This document shows, piece by piece, positions 53,821 through 62,795 of a stretch of 64,000 bases of DNA (position 1 is its first letter; the number at the start of each line of letters is the position of its first letter). This stretch comes from Pseudomonadota bacterium (lineage in GTDB: Bacteria; Desulfobacterota; Desulfovibrionia; Desulfovibrionales; Desulfovibrionaceae), in the NCBI GenBank assembly GCA_023411815.1, contig JAEYOJ010000102.1, positions 62,001 to 126,000 on the forward strand. The letters are read 5' to 3'. The notes beneath the pieces are model-generated. The model searched no databases. It saw only the letters and a list, made by a program, of their open reading frames with translations, and was not told the DNA's origin. The position numbers and the translations under genes were made by a program.

Positions 53821-54498
53821 ATGTGTGGACGTTTCGCCCTGGGCATTCCCAAAAAGCGGCTGGAGGAGCACTTCGGCGTCGCATTGCCCGATTTGCCGGG
53901 CCGCTACAACATAGCTCCCGGCCAGGACATCCTGGCCGTCATCGCCGAGCCGGACGGCTCCGGCCGACGGGTGGGCCGCCTGTTCCGCTGGGGATTGGTG
54001 CCCTTCTGGGCCAAGGATGCCAAGATCGGATACAAGCTGGTCAATGCACGGATCGAGAGCGCCGCGGACAAGCCGGCCTTCCGCGGCGCCTTTGCCCGCA
54101 GGCGCTGCATCATTCCGGCCCAGGGCTTCTATGAGTGGTTCAGAAAAGGCCGGGAATCGATCCCGTACTTCTATGAGCTGGCCTCGGACGAGCCCATGGG
54201 CCTGGCCGGTATGTGGGAATCGTGGCGCCCGCCGCAGGGCGACGCGCTGCACACGTGCACGATACTGACCTGCCCGGCCAATGAGCTGGTGGCCCAGGTG
54301 CATGAGCGCATGCCCGTCGTGCTGCGGCCCGAGGACTATGAGGCTTGGCTGGCGCTGGCCGCGCCCGAACCGGAACTGGCCTCGTCCCTGGCCTTGCCGC
54401 GCAGGGCCGAGGAATTCACGGCGCGGCGGGTCTCGCCCCGGGTCAACAAGCCTGGGCCGGACAGCCCGGAGCTGCTCACCCCCTGGCCCCGGGAATGA
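53821..54498 (+). CDS. SRAP-domain protein (YedK/HMCES)
   Basis: 225 residues. Starts MCGRFA, giving the catalytic Cys2 that crosslinks abasic DNA sites; PAQGFYEW carries the conserved Glu and HERMPVVL the His. RYNIAPGQ and RWGLVPFWAKD bind single-stranded DNA. ATG 53821 is required for Cys2, and ccggagg lies 5 bp upstream. It protects abasic sites in single-stranded DNA, probably constitutively. Confidence 0.93.
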   Translation: MCGRFALGIPKKRLEEHFGVALPDLPGRYNIAPGQDILAVIAEPDGSGRRVGRLFRWGLVPFWAKDAKIGYKLVNARIESAADKPAFRGAFARRRCIIPAQGFYEWFRKGRESIPYFYELASDEPMGLAGMWESWRPPQGDALHTCTILTCPANELVAQVHERMPVVLRPEDYEAWLALAAPEPELASSLALPRRAEEFTARRVSPRVNKPGPDSPELLTPWPRE

Positions 54499-54612
54499 AC
54501 CCGGGCGGGACATGAAACGAGCGCCCGTCGCGGTATTCCCACGACGGGCCTCAGTCGCCGTCCGCAAATCAGAGGACGGTTCGAGTTCCTATATCGGCGA
54601 TGGATGATCCGC

Positions 54613-54969
54613 TCAGCCGTGCTTGCTGATGAAGCGGCTCTGAACCCCGGCTCCACCGCATACCCCGGACCTGTAGCCGTCCAGGCGCTTGCCTTCCTGC
54701 CTGGCCCTGAGCAGATCGGCCCTGGCCTCGTCACGCATCCGCGTGGCCTGACTGGTGATGCGGTTCTGAAGCTCAAGGAGTTCGCCAAGCTTGTCCCGCA
54801 GGACCTGCTGATCACGGCCGGCCGATTCCCCGGCAAGGGCGGCGCGAATCAGATCGCCCCGCTCATGCGCCAGCTCCTCGGCCTGCTCGACCTCGCCCGA
54901 CAGGAGGAACTCAAGCTCCTTGAGGCCTACATCCAGGGCCCGATCAAGCATCCGCAGGGACTCGCTCAT
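54613..54969 (-). CDS. Small helical protein, FlgN/FliT-like in character
   Basis: 118 residues, almost entirely helical with charged heptads (LDVGLKELEFLLSGEVEQAEELAHERGDLI). The size and helical hairpin resemble flagellar export chaperones, but no definite family is claimed. It begins 2 bp after the stop of the next gene upstream. Confidence 0.7.
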   Translation of the reverse strand: MSESLRMLDRALDVGLKELEFLLSGEVEQAEELAHERGDLIRAALAGESAGRDQQVLRDKLGELLELQNRITSQATRMRDEARADLLRARQEGKRLDGYRSGVCGGAGVQSRFISKHG

Positions 54970-54971
54970 GG

Positions 54972-55577
54972 CTAGCCCTTGGTCCGCGTGTCGATGTCCG
55001 AACGAATGCCGGTCAGCACGGCCTGCCACTTCTCCAGCGCGGGCACGAACTCATACTCCAGCAGGTCGGAGAGCAGGATCCAGTCCTGATTCTCGACGAC
55101 TTCCATGATTTCGGAAAACAGCTCCGAGAGCTCTTCCATGCGCTGGCCCAGGTACTCGCCATCCGCCATGCTGAACTCGTCGCGCAGCACGCCGACCATG
55201 GTCAGGAAATCGCGGGTCACGTCGATGAGGTCCTGGTACAGTTCCAGGGCTTCGGCATCGTCGGCCTGGCGGAAAAGTTCCGCGATCTGGCGCGATCCGG
55301 CGTACATGACCTTTTGGACCTTGAACAGCTCCTCAACGATGTTGGCGGCCATCTCGGTCACGCCGACGGTGCGGATCTCGACGCTCTTGATGTCGCGGGT
55401 GCCGATATCCTCGGCCTGGTGCGGGTATATCTCGGAGAAGGCCTCCTCGTTCACCAGGACGTCCGTGACGATCCTGTTGCCCATGGTTTCGTTATCCATC
55501 ACCTTGACGAGCAGCTGCTCGAGGTTGGCGAAGTTGCCGATGCTATGACCGGACTGCTGGCCGTCAATGACTATCAT
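54972..55577 (-). CDS. Helical hypothetical protein
   Basis: 201 residues. A short beta start (MIVIDGQQSGHSIGNFANLEQLLVKVM) then long helices (EMAANIVEELFKVQKVM, AEALELYQDLIDVTRDFLTMV, ILLSDLLEYEFVPALEKWQAVL). Similar proteins of unknown role occur in Desulfovibrio-type genomes; no family named. ggaggg lies 6 bp before the ATG. Tight operon with the 118-residue protein. Confidence 0.78.
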   Translation of the reverse strand: MIVIDGQQSGHSIGNFANLEQLLVKVMDNETMGNRIVTDVLVNEEAFSEIYPHQAEDIGTRDIKSVEIRTVGVTEMAANIVEELFKVQKVMYAGSRQIAELFRQADDAEALELYQDLIDVTRDFLTMVGVLRDEFSMADGEYLGQRMEELSELFSEIMEVVENQDWILLSDLLEYEFVPALEKWQAVLTGIRSDIDTRTKG

Positions 55578-55645
55578 CAGAGTCCCTCCTGCATTTTTTT
55601 CTGCATAAATGCCTTTGCACGAGACATATCAACTTTCATGCCAGA

Positions 55646-57187
55646 CTATCGGGCAGCGGTCCGAAGCCCCTGTAACAGCTCATGATACCTACGCAGACAC
55701 GCCAGCAGCCCAGGCATGTCCGCCGAGCGTTCCTCCATCTCGAACAGGAGCATGCCTCCCAGCACCTTGAGGCGATCACTCTGGGCCAGCAAGGCCTGCA
55801 GGCGCTGCCAATACCCAAGAAACTTGGCCTTGAGGGCGGGCCTTGGCTCCCTGGCCAACAGCGCGGCCTGGCTGGCCAGCAGGGTCAGGAGATCGCAAGC
55901 GGCTTGCAGCTCCCCGGCCAGGGCTGAATCCTCCAAGGCAGCGTCGGAGCCTTGGGTCGACGGCTCCACGCCAAGATCATCCAGAAAACGGCACAGAAAG
56001 CGACGCTGCAATCTGACCCAGGCTGTCCGCGCATCGTCCGGCGCATCCGTGAGCGCGCGCAGGCCCATGAAACCGGATGGCTCCACCTGCGCCAGCCAGG
56101 CCCGAGCCCCGGGGGTCTGCTCCCTGCTCCATGCGCCTTGTTCCAGCCTGGAGCGGACCAGGTCGAACACCACTTCCGGCTTGATTGCCTGACGGCAGGC
56201 CAAACCATTTCGGCAGGCCGTGCCGAACCCGCAGGGGTGGCAGGCCAGGTCCGGTTCCAGGCTCAGACTGCCTTGGCGGTAGGGCCCCGTGTCCCAGGGC
56301 TGTGCCGTGGCCAGGAAGATGGCGACAATCGGCACGTCCAGCCCCGCGGCCAAGTGCATGGTTCCCGTGTCGTTGGTGACCAGCAGCCTGCAGCAGGTCA
56401 ATGTCGCGGCAAGGCCCGGCAGGCTCGTGCGGCCTATCCGGTCCACATGGGGATAGTCGGCCAGCGCGGAAAACCTGTCGGCCAGCGCCCGCTCGCCGGG
56501 GCTGCCCAGAAGCACCGGCGTCAGGGACAGTTTTTCCCACAGCAGGCGCCCCAGGCGGGCAAAATGTTCCAGGGGCCACCGTCTGCGATCCTCGCTTGCC
56601 CCAAGCTGCAAGGCCACGAAACCCTTGCTCCCTTGCGGCGCGTCTCCAGCCAAGGCCGACCCTGTCGCGGAGATGTCCTCCTCGCCGGGCCGGGCAAGGC
56701 TGAAACAGCCATCTGCCGGAGGCAGCTCGGCCACGCGGCGGAAGACATCGACCACATTGAAGGGGCTGCAACCGCGGCTGGAGGAGGCAGTCTGCAGGAA
56801 TATGGCCCACGGGTTGGAATGGGTGGTGAAACCATGGCCGTCCAGTCCGAAGCCCACGCGATGCCGCCCCAGGCACGAGGCCAGCAGCTTGGCCGTGACG
56901 GTGGGCGTCAGATTTACAACTCGGCAGTCGGTATATTCCGTGGTCACTTGCGCGAGATAGCGTGTGAGAACCGCCAGCCCTTCGCGCCAATCACGATCCA
57001 GGGAAGCCAGCAGGGCCGCGCCCGGTAGCGGATAGACACCATCCAGGCCGGACAGGACCTCCGCGGCGGGCCGAAAGTTGTCCAGACAGACCAGGCCGGT
57101 TCTGCCCTGAGCCGCAAGGCCGCTCAGGACGGGCTGAGTCTGCAGCAGATCCCCGAAGCGAGTAAGATTGATGATCAAGGTATCCAT
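55646..57187 (-). CDS. Glycosyltransferase family 9 (heptosyltransferase-like)
   Basis: 513 residues. The first 330 are GT9: LIINLTRFGDLLQTQPVL, HRVGFGLDGHG, FVALQLGASEDRRRWPLEHFARL, and TNDTGTMHLAAGLDVPIVAIFLATAQPWDTGPY, followed by CHPCGFGTACRNGLAC. About 180 extra helical residues at the C-terminus are unusual for heptosyltransferases. It lies upstream of the two helical proteins on the same strand, which hints at a surface or flagellar glycan role rather than LPS core. Confidence 0.85.
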   Translation of the reverse strand: MDTLIINLTRFGDLLQTQPVLSGLAAQGRTGLVCLDNFRPAAEVLSGLDGVYPLPGAALLASLDRDWREGLAVLTRYLAQVTTEYTDCRVVNLTPTVTAKLLASCLGRHRVGFGLDGHGFTTHSNPWAIFLQTASSSRGCSPFNVVDVFRRVAELPPADGCFSLARPGEEDISATGSALAGDAPQGSKGFVALQLGASEDRRRWPLEHFARLGRLLWEKLSLTPVLLGSPGERALADRFSALADYPHVDRIGRTSLPGLAATLTCCRLLVTNDTGTMHLAAGLDVPIVAIFLATAQPWDTGPYRQGSLSLEPDLACHPCGFGTACRNGLACRQAIKPEVVFDLVRSRLEQGAWSREQTPGARAWLAQVEPSGFMGLRALTDAPDDARTAWVRLQRRFLCRFLDDLGVEPSTQGSDAALEDSALAGELQAACDLLTLLASQAALLAREPRPALKAKFLGYWQRLQALLAQSDRLKVLGGMLLFEMEERSADMPGLLACLRRYHELLQGLRTAAR

Positions 57188-57598
57188 TGGCTACTTCCGC
57201 ATTCAATTACAAGGCCAAAACGGATTCCCGTCATCACGCCCCGCAAGGTCTCCCGGACGCGCTTGCGGGAGATCGCGAGAATGGCCGAATCGCCCGCGAA
57301 GCGAACAGCGGCAAGGATGCACTGTTTGAGCCTGGAAGCGGCGAGTGCGCCGAGCCGCAGCAGAGCCTCAATCGACAGTTGAAAAGCAACCCTGACCTTA
57401 TCAGCTCCGCAACCCCCAAGTGACTCCCAAGCATTGTTCACTGAAGCTTCGCGTCCTGCGGCCCATCCAGGACCGCGCCACATGCCTTTCACCGGCGATC
57501 AAGAGCCTGATGCAATCGCGCATTATCCTTTTAATGTCATTGACAATATTGATCCGTACGGATACTTGTAAGAGGAATAATCAGCAGCAGTATACTTT
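57188..57598. other. Divergent intergenic region between GT9 and tetR genes
   Basis: 411 bp; the half near tetR is AT-rich and carries the promoter/operator at 57540-57566. Nothing recognised in the GT9-proximal 300 bp. Confidence 0.5.
57540..57566 (+). promoter_or_regulatory. tetR promoter with palindromic operator
   Basis: Perfect TTGACA (57540-57545) and GATACT (57561-57566) with a 15-base spacer that contains the perfect 12-bp palindrome ATCCGTACGGAT (57552-57563). A dyad between the two promoter hexamers is the usual operator position of TetR autorepressors. Confidence 0.5.
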
Positions 57599-58171
57599 AT
57601 GGAAAAGATCACTCCCATACTGAACGCCGCACGCGATCTGTTCGCCGAAAAAGGCTTCGATCAGACTCCCATTGCCGAGATCGCCAAGAAAGCCGGGGTT
57701 GCGGGCGGAACAATCATCTACCATTTCAAGAGCAAGGAAAACCTGCTCTTCATTCTCATCCGCCAGATCCTCTATTCACTCTTTCGCCAATCCCAGAGCG
57801 AAACCAGCACCGCATCGAACGGGTTGAAGGCCGTCGAAGGGTATATCGGCGCGTTCTTCTCCTTCATGGAGGAACGCGAAAATGATTTCATGGTCCTGCT
57901 CAAAACCAACCCCTTCGAAGTCATCAACCACAAAGAGCACCCCAACGCCGACATCAGATTGATCTTCGATGGTTATCTGAACCTCCTCGTGGACGCCATC
58001 AAGCGCGGTCAGGTCGATGGCAGCATACGCGACGGCCAGCCCGCGGACTTGGCTAGGTCAATCTCAGCCACTCTTTTCGGCTCAGCCCAGCTCAAACTCG
58101 TCTTCGGCGACAGCTGCACGACCCTCAAGGACTCGGCACTGCACTTCACCCGAGCCGGCCTGCAAAAGTAA
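57599..58171 (+). CDS. TetR-family transcriptional regulator
   Basis: 190 residues. HTH at 5-50: ILNAARDLFAEKGFDQTPIAEIAKKAGVAGGTIIYHFKSKENLL. The ligand domain (60-185) is similar in length to AcrR/FadR-type regulators. ATG 57599 is the only start before an in-frame stop, but has no clear ribosome site. No obvious efflux or acyl-CoA gene adjoins; the next gene downstream is a chemoreceptor. Confidence 0.9.
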   Translation: MEKITPILNAARDLFAEKGFDQTPIAEIAKKAGVAGGTIIYHFKSKENLLFILIRQILYSLFRQSQSETSTASNGLKAVEGYIGAFFSFMEERENDFMVLLKTNPFEVINHKEHPNADIRLIFDGYLNLLVDAIKRGQVDGSIRDGQPADLARSISATLFGSAQLKLVFGDSCTTLKDSALHFTRAGLQK

Positions 58172-58480
58172 AGAAATCAACACCGCCCTCAATGGGACTT
58201 TCAGGCTCCTGGGTAGTCTTGCCTGATCGAATTGCCCTTTTCTTCACAACCGCCCACGTAACATTACCGACTCTTGTTTACTTCTTTCACATGATTTGAT
58301 ATCGGTGAAGGCATCTTCCATCACAACAACGTTATTCAATGCTTCTGATATTATTGACCAAGCATACCATGTTTGGCTTAAAAATAGCTATTGGCCTATT
58401 TCGGCACACACCATGCCACCGCAAAGCTTTCATGATCCATGATTAACGCCCACAGGCAATCAAATGAAAAGGGTTCAACC
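58172..58480 (+). other. Intergenic region between tetR and chemoreceptor
   Basis: 309 bp, AT-rich near the chemoreceptor. Contains a weak sigma-54-like GG-N10-GC site at 58375-58388; otherwise nothing recognised. Confidence 0.45.
58375..58388 (+). promoter_or_regulatory. Weak sigma-54-like promoter of the chemoreceptor gene
   Basis: TGGC-N8-TAGC with GG (58375-58376) and GC (58387-58388) ten bases apart; the -24 keeps TGGC but the -12 TTGC is TAGC. About 80 bp before the start codon. Confidence 0.3.
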
Positions 58481-60547
58481 ATGCGCTGGAGCGATCTCGG
58501 ACTAAAGTGGAAGTTCACTATTGGCTTTGGCTCTGTACTGGCTTTACTCCTGGCCCTTGGTGCATGGTGTCTGCTGGGCATAGGCGGCACAGTCGAAGAT
58601 GCCGAGGAAGTCATCGGAGGAAACAGGCTGCGTGCTGAGTTCGTGCAGAAAATAGTCGATCACCTCAATTGGGCCAACACCGTGTCCAACTATCTCAACG
58701 ATACGAGCGTGGCTGAATTGAATGCCCAGACCGACCCGCGCCATTGCGGATTCGGCAAGTGGTACTATGGCGACGAGCGCATCAAGGCCGAGACGCTCAT
58801 TCCCGCAATCAAGCCCTTGCTCCAGCGCATCGAGCAACCCCACAGGCTGCTGCACGAATCGGCCGCGCAGATCAACGCCAAGCGGGTCCAGGTCGATCCA
58901 GCCCTGGGCAACTTCCTGCGCGAAAAGAAGGTCGATCACCTCCTTTGGGTAAGTCATGTCAATGAAGCCCTTACGGCTGGAAACGGCACCAGGGCCCAGG
59001 TTCAGACCGATCCCAGGCAATGCAGCCTCGGCCAGTGGCTCTATTCCGAACAGACGGCCAAGCTGCGCGCCGCCGATCCGGCCCTGGACGCAGTCCTGGC
59101 CCTGATATTCGCTCCGCACGAGGCCCTGCACGGCAGCGTGCTGACAGTCAACGCCAACATCGCGTCCCGCCGGCTCGATCAGGCCATGGCCGTCTACCGC
59201 AATGAAACAATACCCGCCGCCCACGCCACCTTGGAGGCCTTGGATAAGGTTATCGGCCTGCATGACACCCGACTGCAAAGCCTAGAGGAGGCCCGGGCCG
59301 TCTATGCCACCCAGACGCTGCCCAACCTTCGGGCCGTCCAGGAGATGTTGACGGATATTCGCGCAGTCGTGGACGAGAACATCATGACCGACGAACGCAT
59401 GCTCGCGGACGCCCACACCACGCGCATAGGCGTGCTGGTGGCGGCCGCCGTCGCCCTGCCCCTCGGCGTGCTCCTGGCCATGGTAATCGCCCGCGGCATC
59501 ATGGGGCCCATGCGTCAAAGCTCGGAGCTGGCCGGAAACATCGCCAGCGGCAATCTCGATGCGAGTCTGGACATCCACCAGCGCGACGAGATCGGCGTAA
59601 TGATCGATGCCCTGCGAGACATGGTCGCCAAGCTGCGCGACGTGGTGGGCGAGGTGACCTCCGCGGCAGACAACGTGGCTTCCGGCAGCCAGGAGCTTTC
59701 CGCCTCCTCCGAGTCCATGTCGCAATCCACGTCGGAACAGGCCGCCAGTGTGGAGGAAATTACCGCCTCCATGGAGGAGATGGCCGCGAGCATCCGCCAG
59801 AATGCCGAGAACGCCGTCCAGACCGAGAAGACCGCCCTGCGGGTGGCCGAGGAGGCCGAACAGGGTGGCGAGGCCGTGGACCGGACGGTGCAGGCCATGA
59901 AGGATATCGCCCATAAAATCACCATCATCGAGGAGATCGCCCGCCAGACGAATCTGCTGGCCTTGAACGCGGCCATCGAGGCGGCTCGTGCCGGCGAGGC
60001 TGGCCGCGGATTCGCCGTCGTCGCGGCGGAAGTCCGCAAGCTGGCCGAACGTAGCGGCGCGGCGGCAGCGGAAATCAGCGAGCTGTCCACCCACAGCGTG
60101 GACGTAGCCGTTCACGCTGGCGAGATGCTGCGCAAGATCGTGCCCGACATCCGCAAGACAGCCGATCTGATCCAGGAAATCGCGGCAACCAGCAAAGAGC
60201 AGGATGTCGGCGCCGATCAGGTCAACCGCGCGGTGCAGCAACTGGACATCGTCGTGCAGCAGAACGCCGCCGCGGCCGAAGAGATGGCTTCGACAGCCGA
60301 GGAGCTCTCCAGCCAGTCCGAGCAGCTGCTGCAGACCATCGCCTTCTTCAAGTTCTCGGCCGCTCGCGATCAGCACCGCTCCAAGTCCAGGGAAACGCTG
60401 GCCGCCCCGCGACACGGGAAGCAGCCTGCCGGGATGATCATGGGTGCGGCACCCGTAAAAATCGCCAACGCGGCTTCCCGTTCCGCAGTCGCAGTCAGTG
60501 CGGCCAAGGGGGCGGATGCGCGGGATTTGGAATTCAAGCGGTTTTAG
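58481..60547 (+). CDS. Methyl-accepting chemotaxis protein with tandem CZB sensor domains
   Basis: 688 residues from ATG 58481 (aaggg 8 bp upstream). Helix 12-35 spans the membrane; the extracytoplasmic part holds two CZB zinc-binding repeats: H61, C89, H121, H125 (HLNW, HCGFGKWYY, HRLLH) and H153, C181, H213, H217 (HLLW, QCSLGQWLY, HEALH). A second membrane helix (about 312-335), a HAMP domain and a signalling tip (EEIARQTNLLALNAAIEAARAGE-type) follow. It should sense zinc or hypochlorite-like oxidants in the periplasm and act on CheA. No CheR pentapeptide at the C-terminus. Confidence 0.9.
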   Translation: MRWSDLGLKWKFTIGFGSVLALLLALGAWCLLGIGGTVEDAEEVIGGNRLRAEFVQKIVDHLNWANTVSNYLNDTSVAELNAQTDPRHCGFGKWYYGDERIKAETLIPAIKPLLQRIEQPHRLLHESAAQINAKRVQVDPALGNFLREKKVDHLLWVSHVNEALTAGNGTRAQVQTDPRQCSLGQWLYSEQTAKLRAADPALDAVLALIFAPHEALHGSVLTVNANIASRRLDQAMAVYRNETIPAAHATLEALDKVIGLHDTRLQSLEEARAVYATQTLPNLRAVQEMLTDIRAVVDENIMTDERMLADAHTTRIGVLVAAAVALPLGVLLAMVIARGIMGPMRQSSELAGNIASGNLDASLDIHQRDEIGVMIDALRDMVAKLRDVVGEVTSAADNVASGSQELSASSESMSQSTSEQAASVEEITASMEEMAASIRQNAENAVQTEKTALRVAEEAEQGGEAVDRTVQAMKDIAHKITIIEEIARQTNLLALNAAIEAARAGEAGRGFAVVAAEVRKLAERSGAAAAEISELSTHSVDVAVHAGEMLRKIVPDIRKTADLIQEIAATSKEQDVGADQVNRAVQQLDIVVQQNAAAAEEMASTAEELSSQSEQLLQTIAFFKFSAARDQHRSKSRETLAAPRHGKQPAGMIMGAAPVKIANAASRSAVAVSAAKGADARDLEFKRF

Positions 60548-60640
60548 CTTTGAGAATCATTTGAGCATCAAAGGATGCATGCGAGCCCGCTGCCAGAGCC
60601 GCCGGGCTCCGAAACATAGGATCATTTTGGGCCGTTTTGG

Positions 60641-60667
60641 GCCGGGAGAGGCGAAACCTCTCCCGGC
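60641..60667. terminator. Strong hairpin between chemoreceptor and zraP-like genes
   Basis: Perfect 11-bp stem gccgggagagg/cctctcccggc with loop cgaaa, about 95 bp after the chemoreceptor stop. T-runs are weak on both strands, so it may be a convergent barrier or processing element rather than a classic terminator. Confidence 0.5.
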
Positions 60668-60722
60668 TCGAAAACAAGTACAAGGCTGACTGTAACGATC
60701 CGCCAACGAGCGGACCCCGCAT

Positions 60723-61238
60723 CTACTCGCTGTCCAGGTCGTCAGGGCTCGGCCCGCCACCGGAGCCGCCGCCATGGCCTCCGCTCATCATGGGGCAGCC
60801 GCCGCCCATGCCTCCTCCCATTCCTCCTCCCATGCCGCCCATGCGGCCCATGCCCCAGACCGGAACGCCTGTCTTCATGAGCTGCTGGCGCATTTCGACT
60901 TCAGCCAACACCTTGCGCTCGGTTAGTCCCGCGATGTCGCGGGCCAGGGTCTTGATCCTGCCCTGATCCGGGCTATCGGCAACGCTCAGGGCCTTCAGCT
61001 CCAACTGCTTGGCCTTGATCTGCTGCTTCAGCATCCAGACGTTCTTGCCCTGGCTGGCGTAGATCTTCTGCGCGGCCTGGGTCTGTTCTGGCGTAAGCCC
61101 GAATGGCTTCGCGGCCACGGCCTTGCCGGCTCCGCCGCCGTGGGCCGAGTGGTCCCGAGCCTGCGCGGCCGCGTACATCGGGGCCGACAGGATCAGCAAG
61201 CCTAAAACCGTCGACATTGCGAGTCGTGCCAGACGCAT
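60723..61238 (-). CDS. ZraP/Spy-like periplasmic metal-resistance protein
   Basis: 171 residues. Signal peptide (LGLLILSAPMYAAAQA), then a helical LTPEQTQAAQKIYA core, AKQLELKALSVADSPDQGRIKTL-like helices, and a Gly/Met/His-rich tail (GMGGGMGGGMGGGCPMMSGGHGG) able to bind metal. ZraP family proteins are zinc-responsive periplasmic chaperones. It lies beside a zinc-type chemoreceptor. Confidence 0.85.
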   Translation of the reverse strand: MRLARLAMSTVLGLLILSAPMYAAAQARDHSAHGGGAGKAVAAKPFGLTPEQTQAAQKIYASQGKNVWMLKQQIKAKQLELKALSVADSPDQGRIKTLARDIAGLTERKVLAEVEMRQQLMKTGVPVWGMGRMGGMGGGMGGGMGGGCPMMSGGHGGGSGGGPSPDDLDSE

Positions 61239-61645
61239 CGGATTCTCCTTGGCTTAGGTGTTGCGACACCTGACACGGAATTGCCCGTCTCAGGTCAGCC
61301 GGGGTCCTCCACCAAACATACCGCTCCTGGGGCAAGGCGCAAGCACCGGGCGGCCCATCGTCCCGATCGCGGCGGGTAGCGCCGTCGCGCGTATCGACGA
61401 TTGTCCAGTGCATGGCATTCCGGTATAGACAAAGATATTGATCACGCATATGCCTTGTTAAGCTGTTTCAACCTCTTGAATGGTGACAGCGGGCCTGTAC
61501 CCGCGCGAATCAGGCGCCACTCGGAATCGTTCTTTCCGGTCGAACCGTATCTGAATCGTCACCAGGCCTCTCTATAAATGCATAGATGATCCCGTGCAGC
61601 TTGCTCTTCCGCAATATCTGTTCACGCCAAAAACGGAGTTTCGCA
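61239..61645. other. Divergent intergenic region between zraP-like gene and potD
   Basis: 407 bp with no supported gene; no clear promoter, repeat or RNA structure recognised. Confidence 0.45.
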
Positions 61646-62704
61646 ATGAAGAGAATTATCGTGCTGGTCGCTCTCATGCTGGCGACCCTTTCCTCGGCGG
61701 CCCAGGCCGAAACCCTCAAGCTCCTGACCTGGAAAGGCTACGCCCCGGAGGAGCTGGTGGCCAAATTCGAAAAGGAAACCGGCATCAAGGTCGAGGTGAC
61801 CTACTCCAACAACGAGGAGATGATCGCCAAACTGCGCGCCACGCGCGGCGCGGGCTTCGACCTGGCTCAGCCCAGCCAGGACCGCATTTCCTCGGTGCAG
61901 GATGAATTCAAGATCTACCAGCCCATGGACTACTCCAAGATCGACGCCGGCCAGATCATCCCCTCCATGCTGGAGGCCGTTAGGAAGAACACCCAGGTCG
62001 CCGGCAAATCCTACGCCGCGCCCTTCTGCTGGGGCACCTCGGGCCTGGTGGTCAACAAGGCCAAGGCCTCGGACGCCGACAGCTACAAAGCCCTGATCGA
62101 TCCACAGTACAAAGGACGCGTGAGCTACCGCCTCAAGCGGCCCGTGCTCGTGGCCATGGGCTTCGCCCTGGGCTACGATCCCTTCGCGCTGTACAGTGAC
62201 CCGAAGGGCTACAAGGCCATGCTGGACAAGATCGAGTCGACCCTCATCGCGGCCAAGCCCAGCGTCAAGAACTACTGGGCCAACGGCGACGCCCTGCTGG
62301 AGTCGGTGCGCTCGGGCGAGGTCTACGTGGCCGAGGCATGGGACAACGGCGGCTGGAAGCTGCACGAGGAAAACAAGGATATCGACTTCGTGGCTCCCAA
62401 GGAAGGCGCCCTGGGCTGGATCGACACTTACGCCATTCCGGCCAAGGCCGTGAACACCGAAGCGGCCTACAAGTGGATCAACTTCATGCTGCGTCCCGAG
62501 AACGCCGGCTACTTCACCACACAGGAGAAGACGCCCACGGCCTCCGCAGGCGCGGGCAAGTTCGTGGCTCCCGAAGTGCAGGCCCACTTCGATCGCTGCT
62601 TCCCGCAGGCGGCCATCGACAACATCAAGTGGTATCCGCCCGTGCCTGCCAAGCTCGAGGCCATGGAAGGCAAGGTGCTCGACAAAATCAAGGCCGCCAA
62701 GTAG
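61646..62704 (+). CDS. potD: Polyamine-type ABC transporter substrate-binding protein
   Basis: 352 residues. Signal peptide to about residue 21 (ATLSSAAQA), then LKLLTWKGYAPEELVAKFEKETGIKVEVTY, a typical PotD/PotF opening. APFCWGTSGLVVNK, RPVLVAMGFALGYDP and EAWDNGGWKL form the ligand cleft. The start at ATG 61646 has ggag upstream. Spermidine or putrescine is the likely ligand, but PotD-like proteins also bind other cations, so the substrate is an inference. Confidence 0.88.
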   Translation: MKRIIVLVALMLATLSSAAQAETLKLLTWKGYAPEELVAKFEKETGIKVEVTYSNNEEMIAKLRATRGAGFDLAQPSQDRISSVQDEFKIYQPMDYSKIDAGQIIPSMLEAVRKNTQVAGKSYAAPFCWGTSGLVVNKAKASDADSYKALIDPQYKGRVSYRLKRPVLVAMGFALGYDPFALYSDPKGYKAMLDKIESTLIAAKPSVKNYWANGDALLESVRSGEVYVAEAWDNGGWKLHEENKDIDFVAPKEGALGWIDTYAIPAKAVNTEAAYKWINFMLRPENAGYFTTQEKTPTASAGAGKFVAPEVQAHFDRCFPQAAIDNIKWYPPVPAKLEAMEGKVLDKIKAAK

Positions 62705-62795
62705 CGCCCAGGCGCGTTCGTGAATCAGGCAGCGCGCGGGGCGGCGTCCTCAGCCGCCCCGCGCCTGCATGCGGAGTACAAACCAGCGGAAGACC

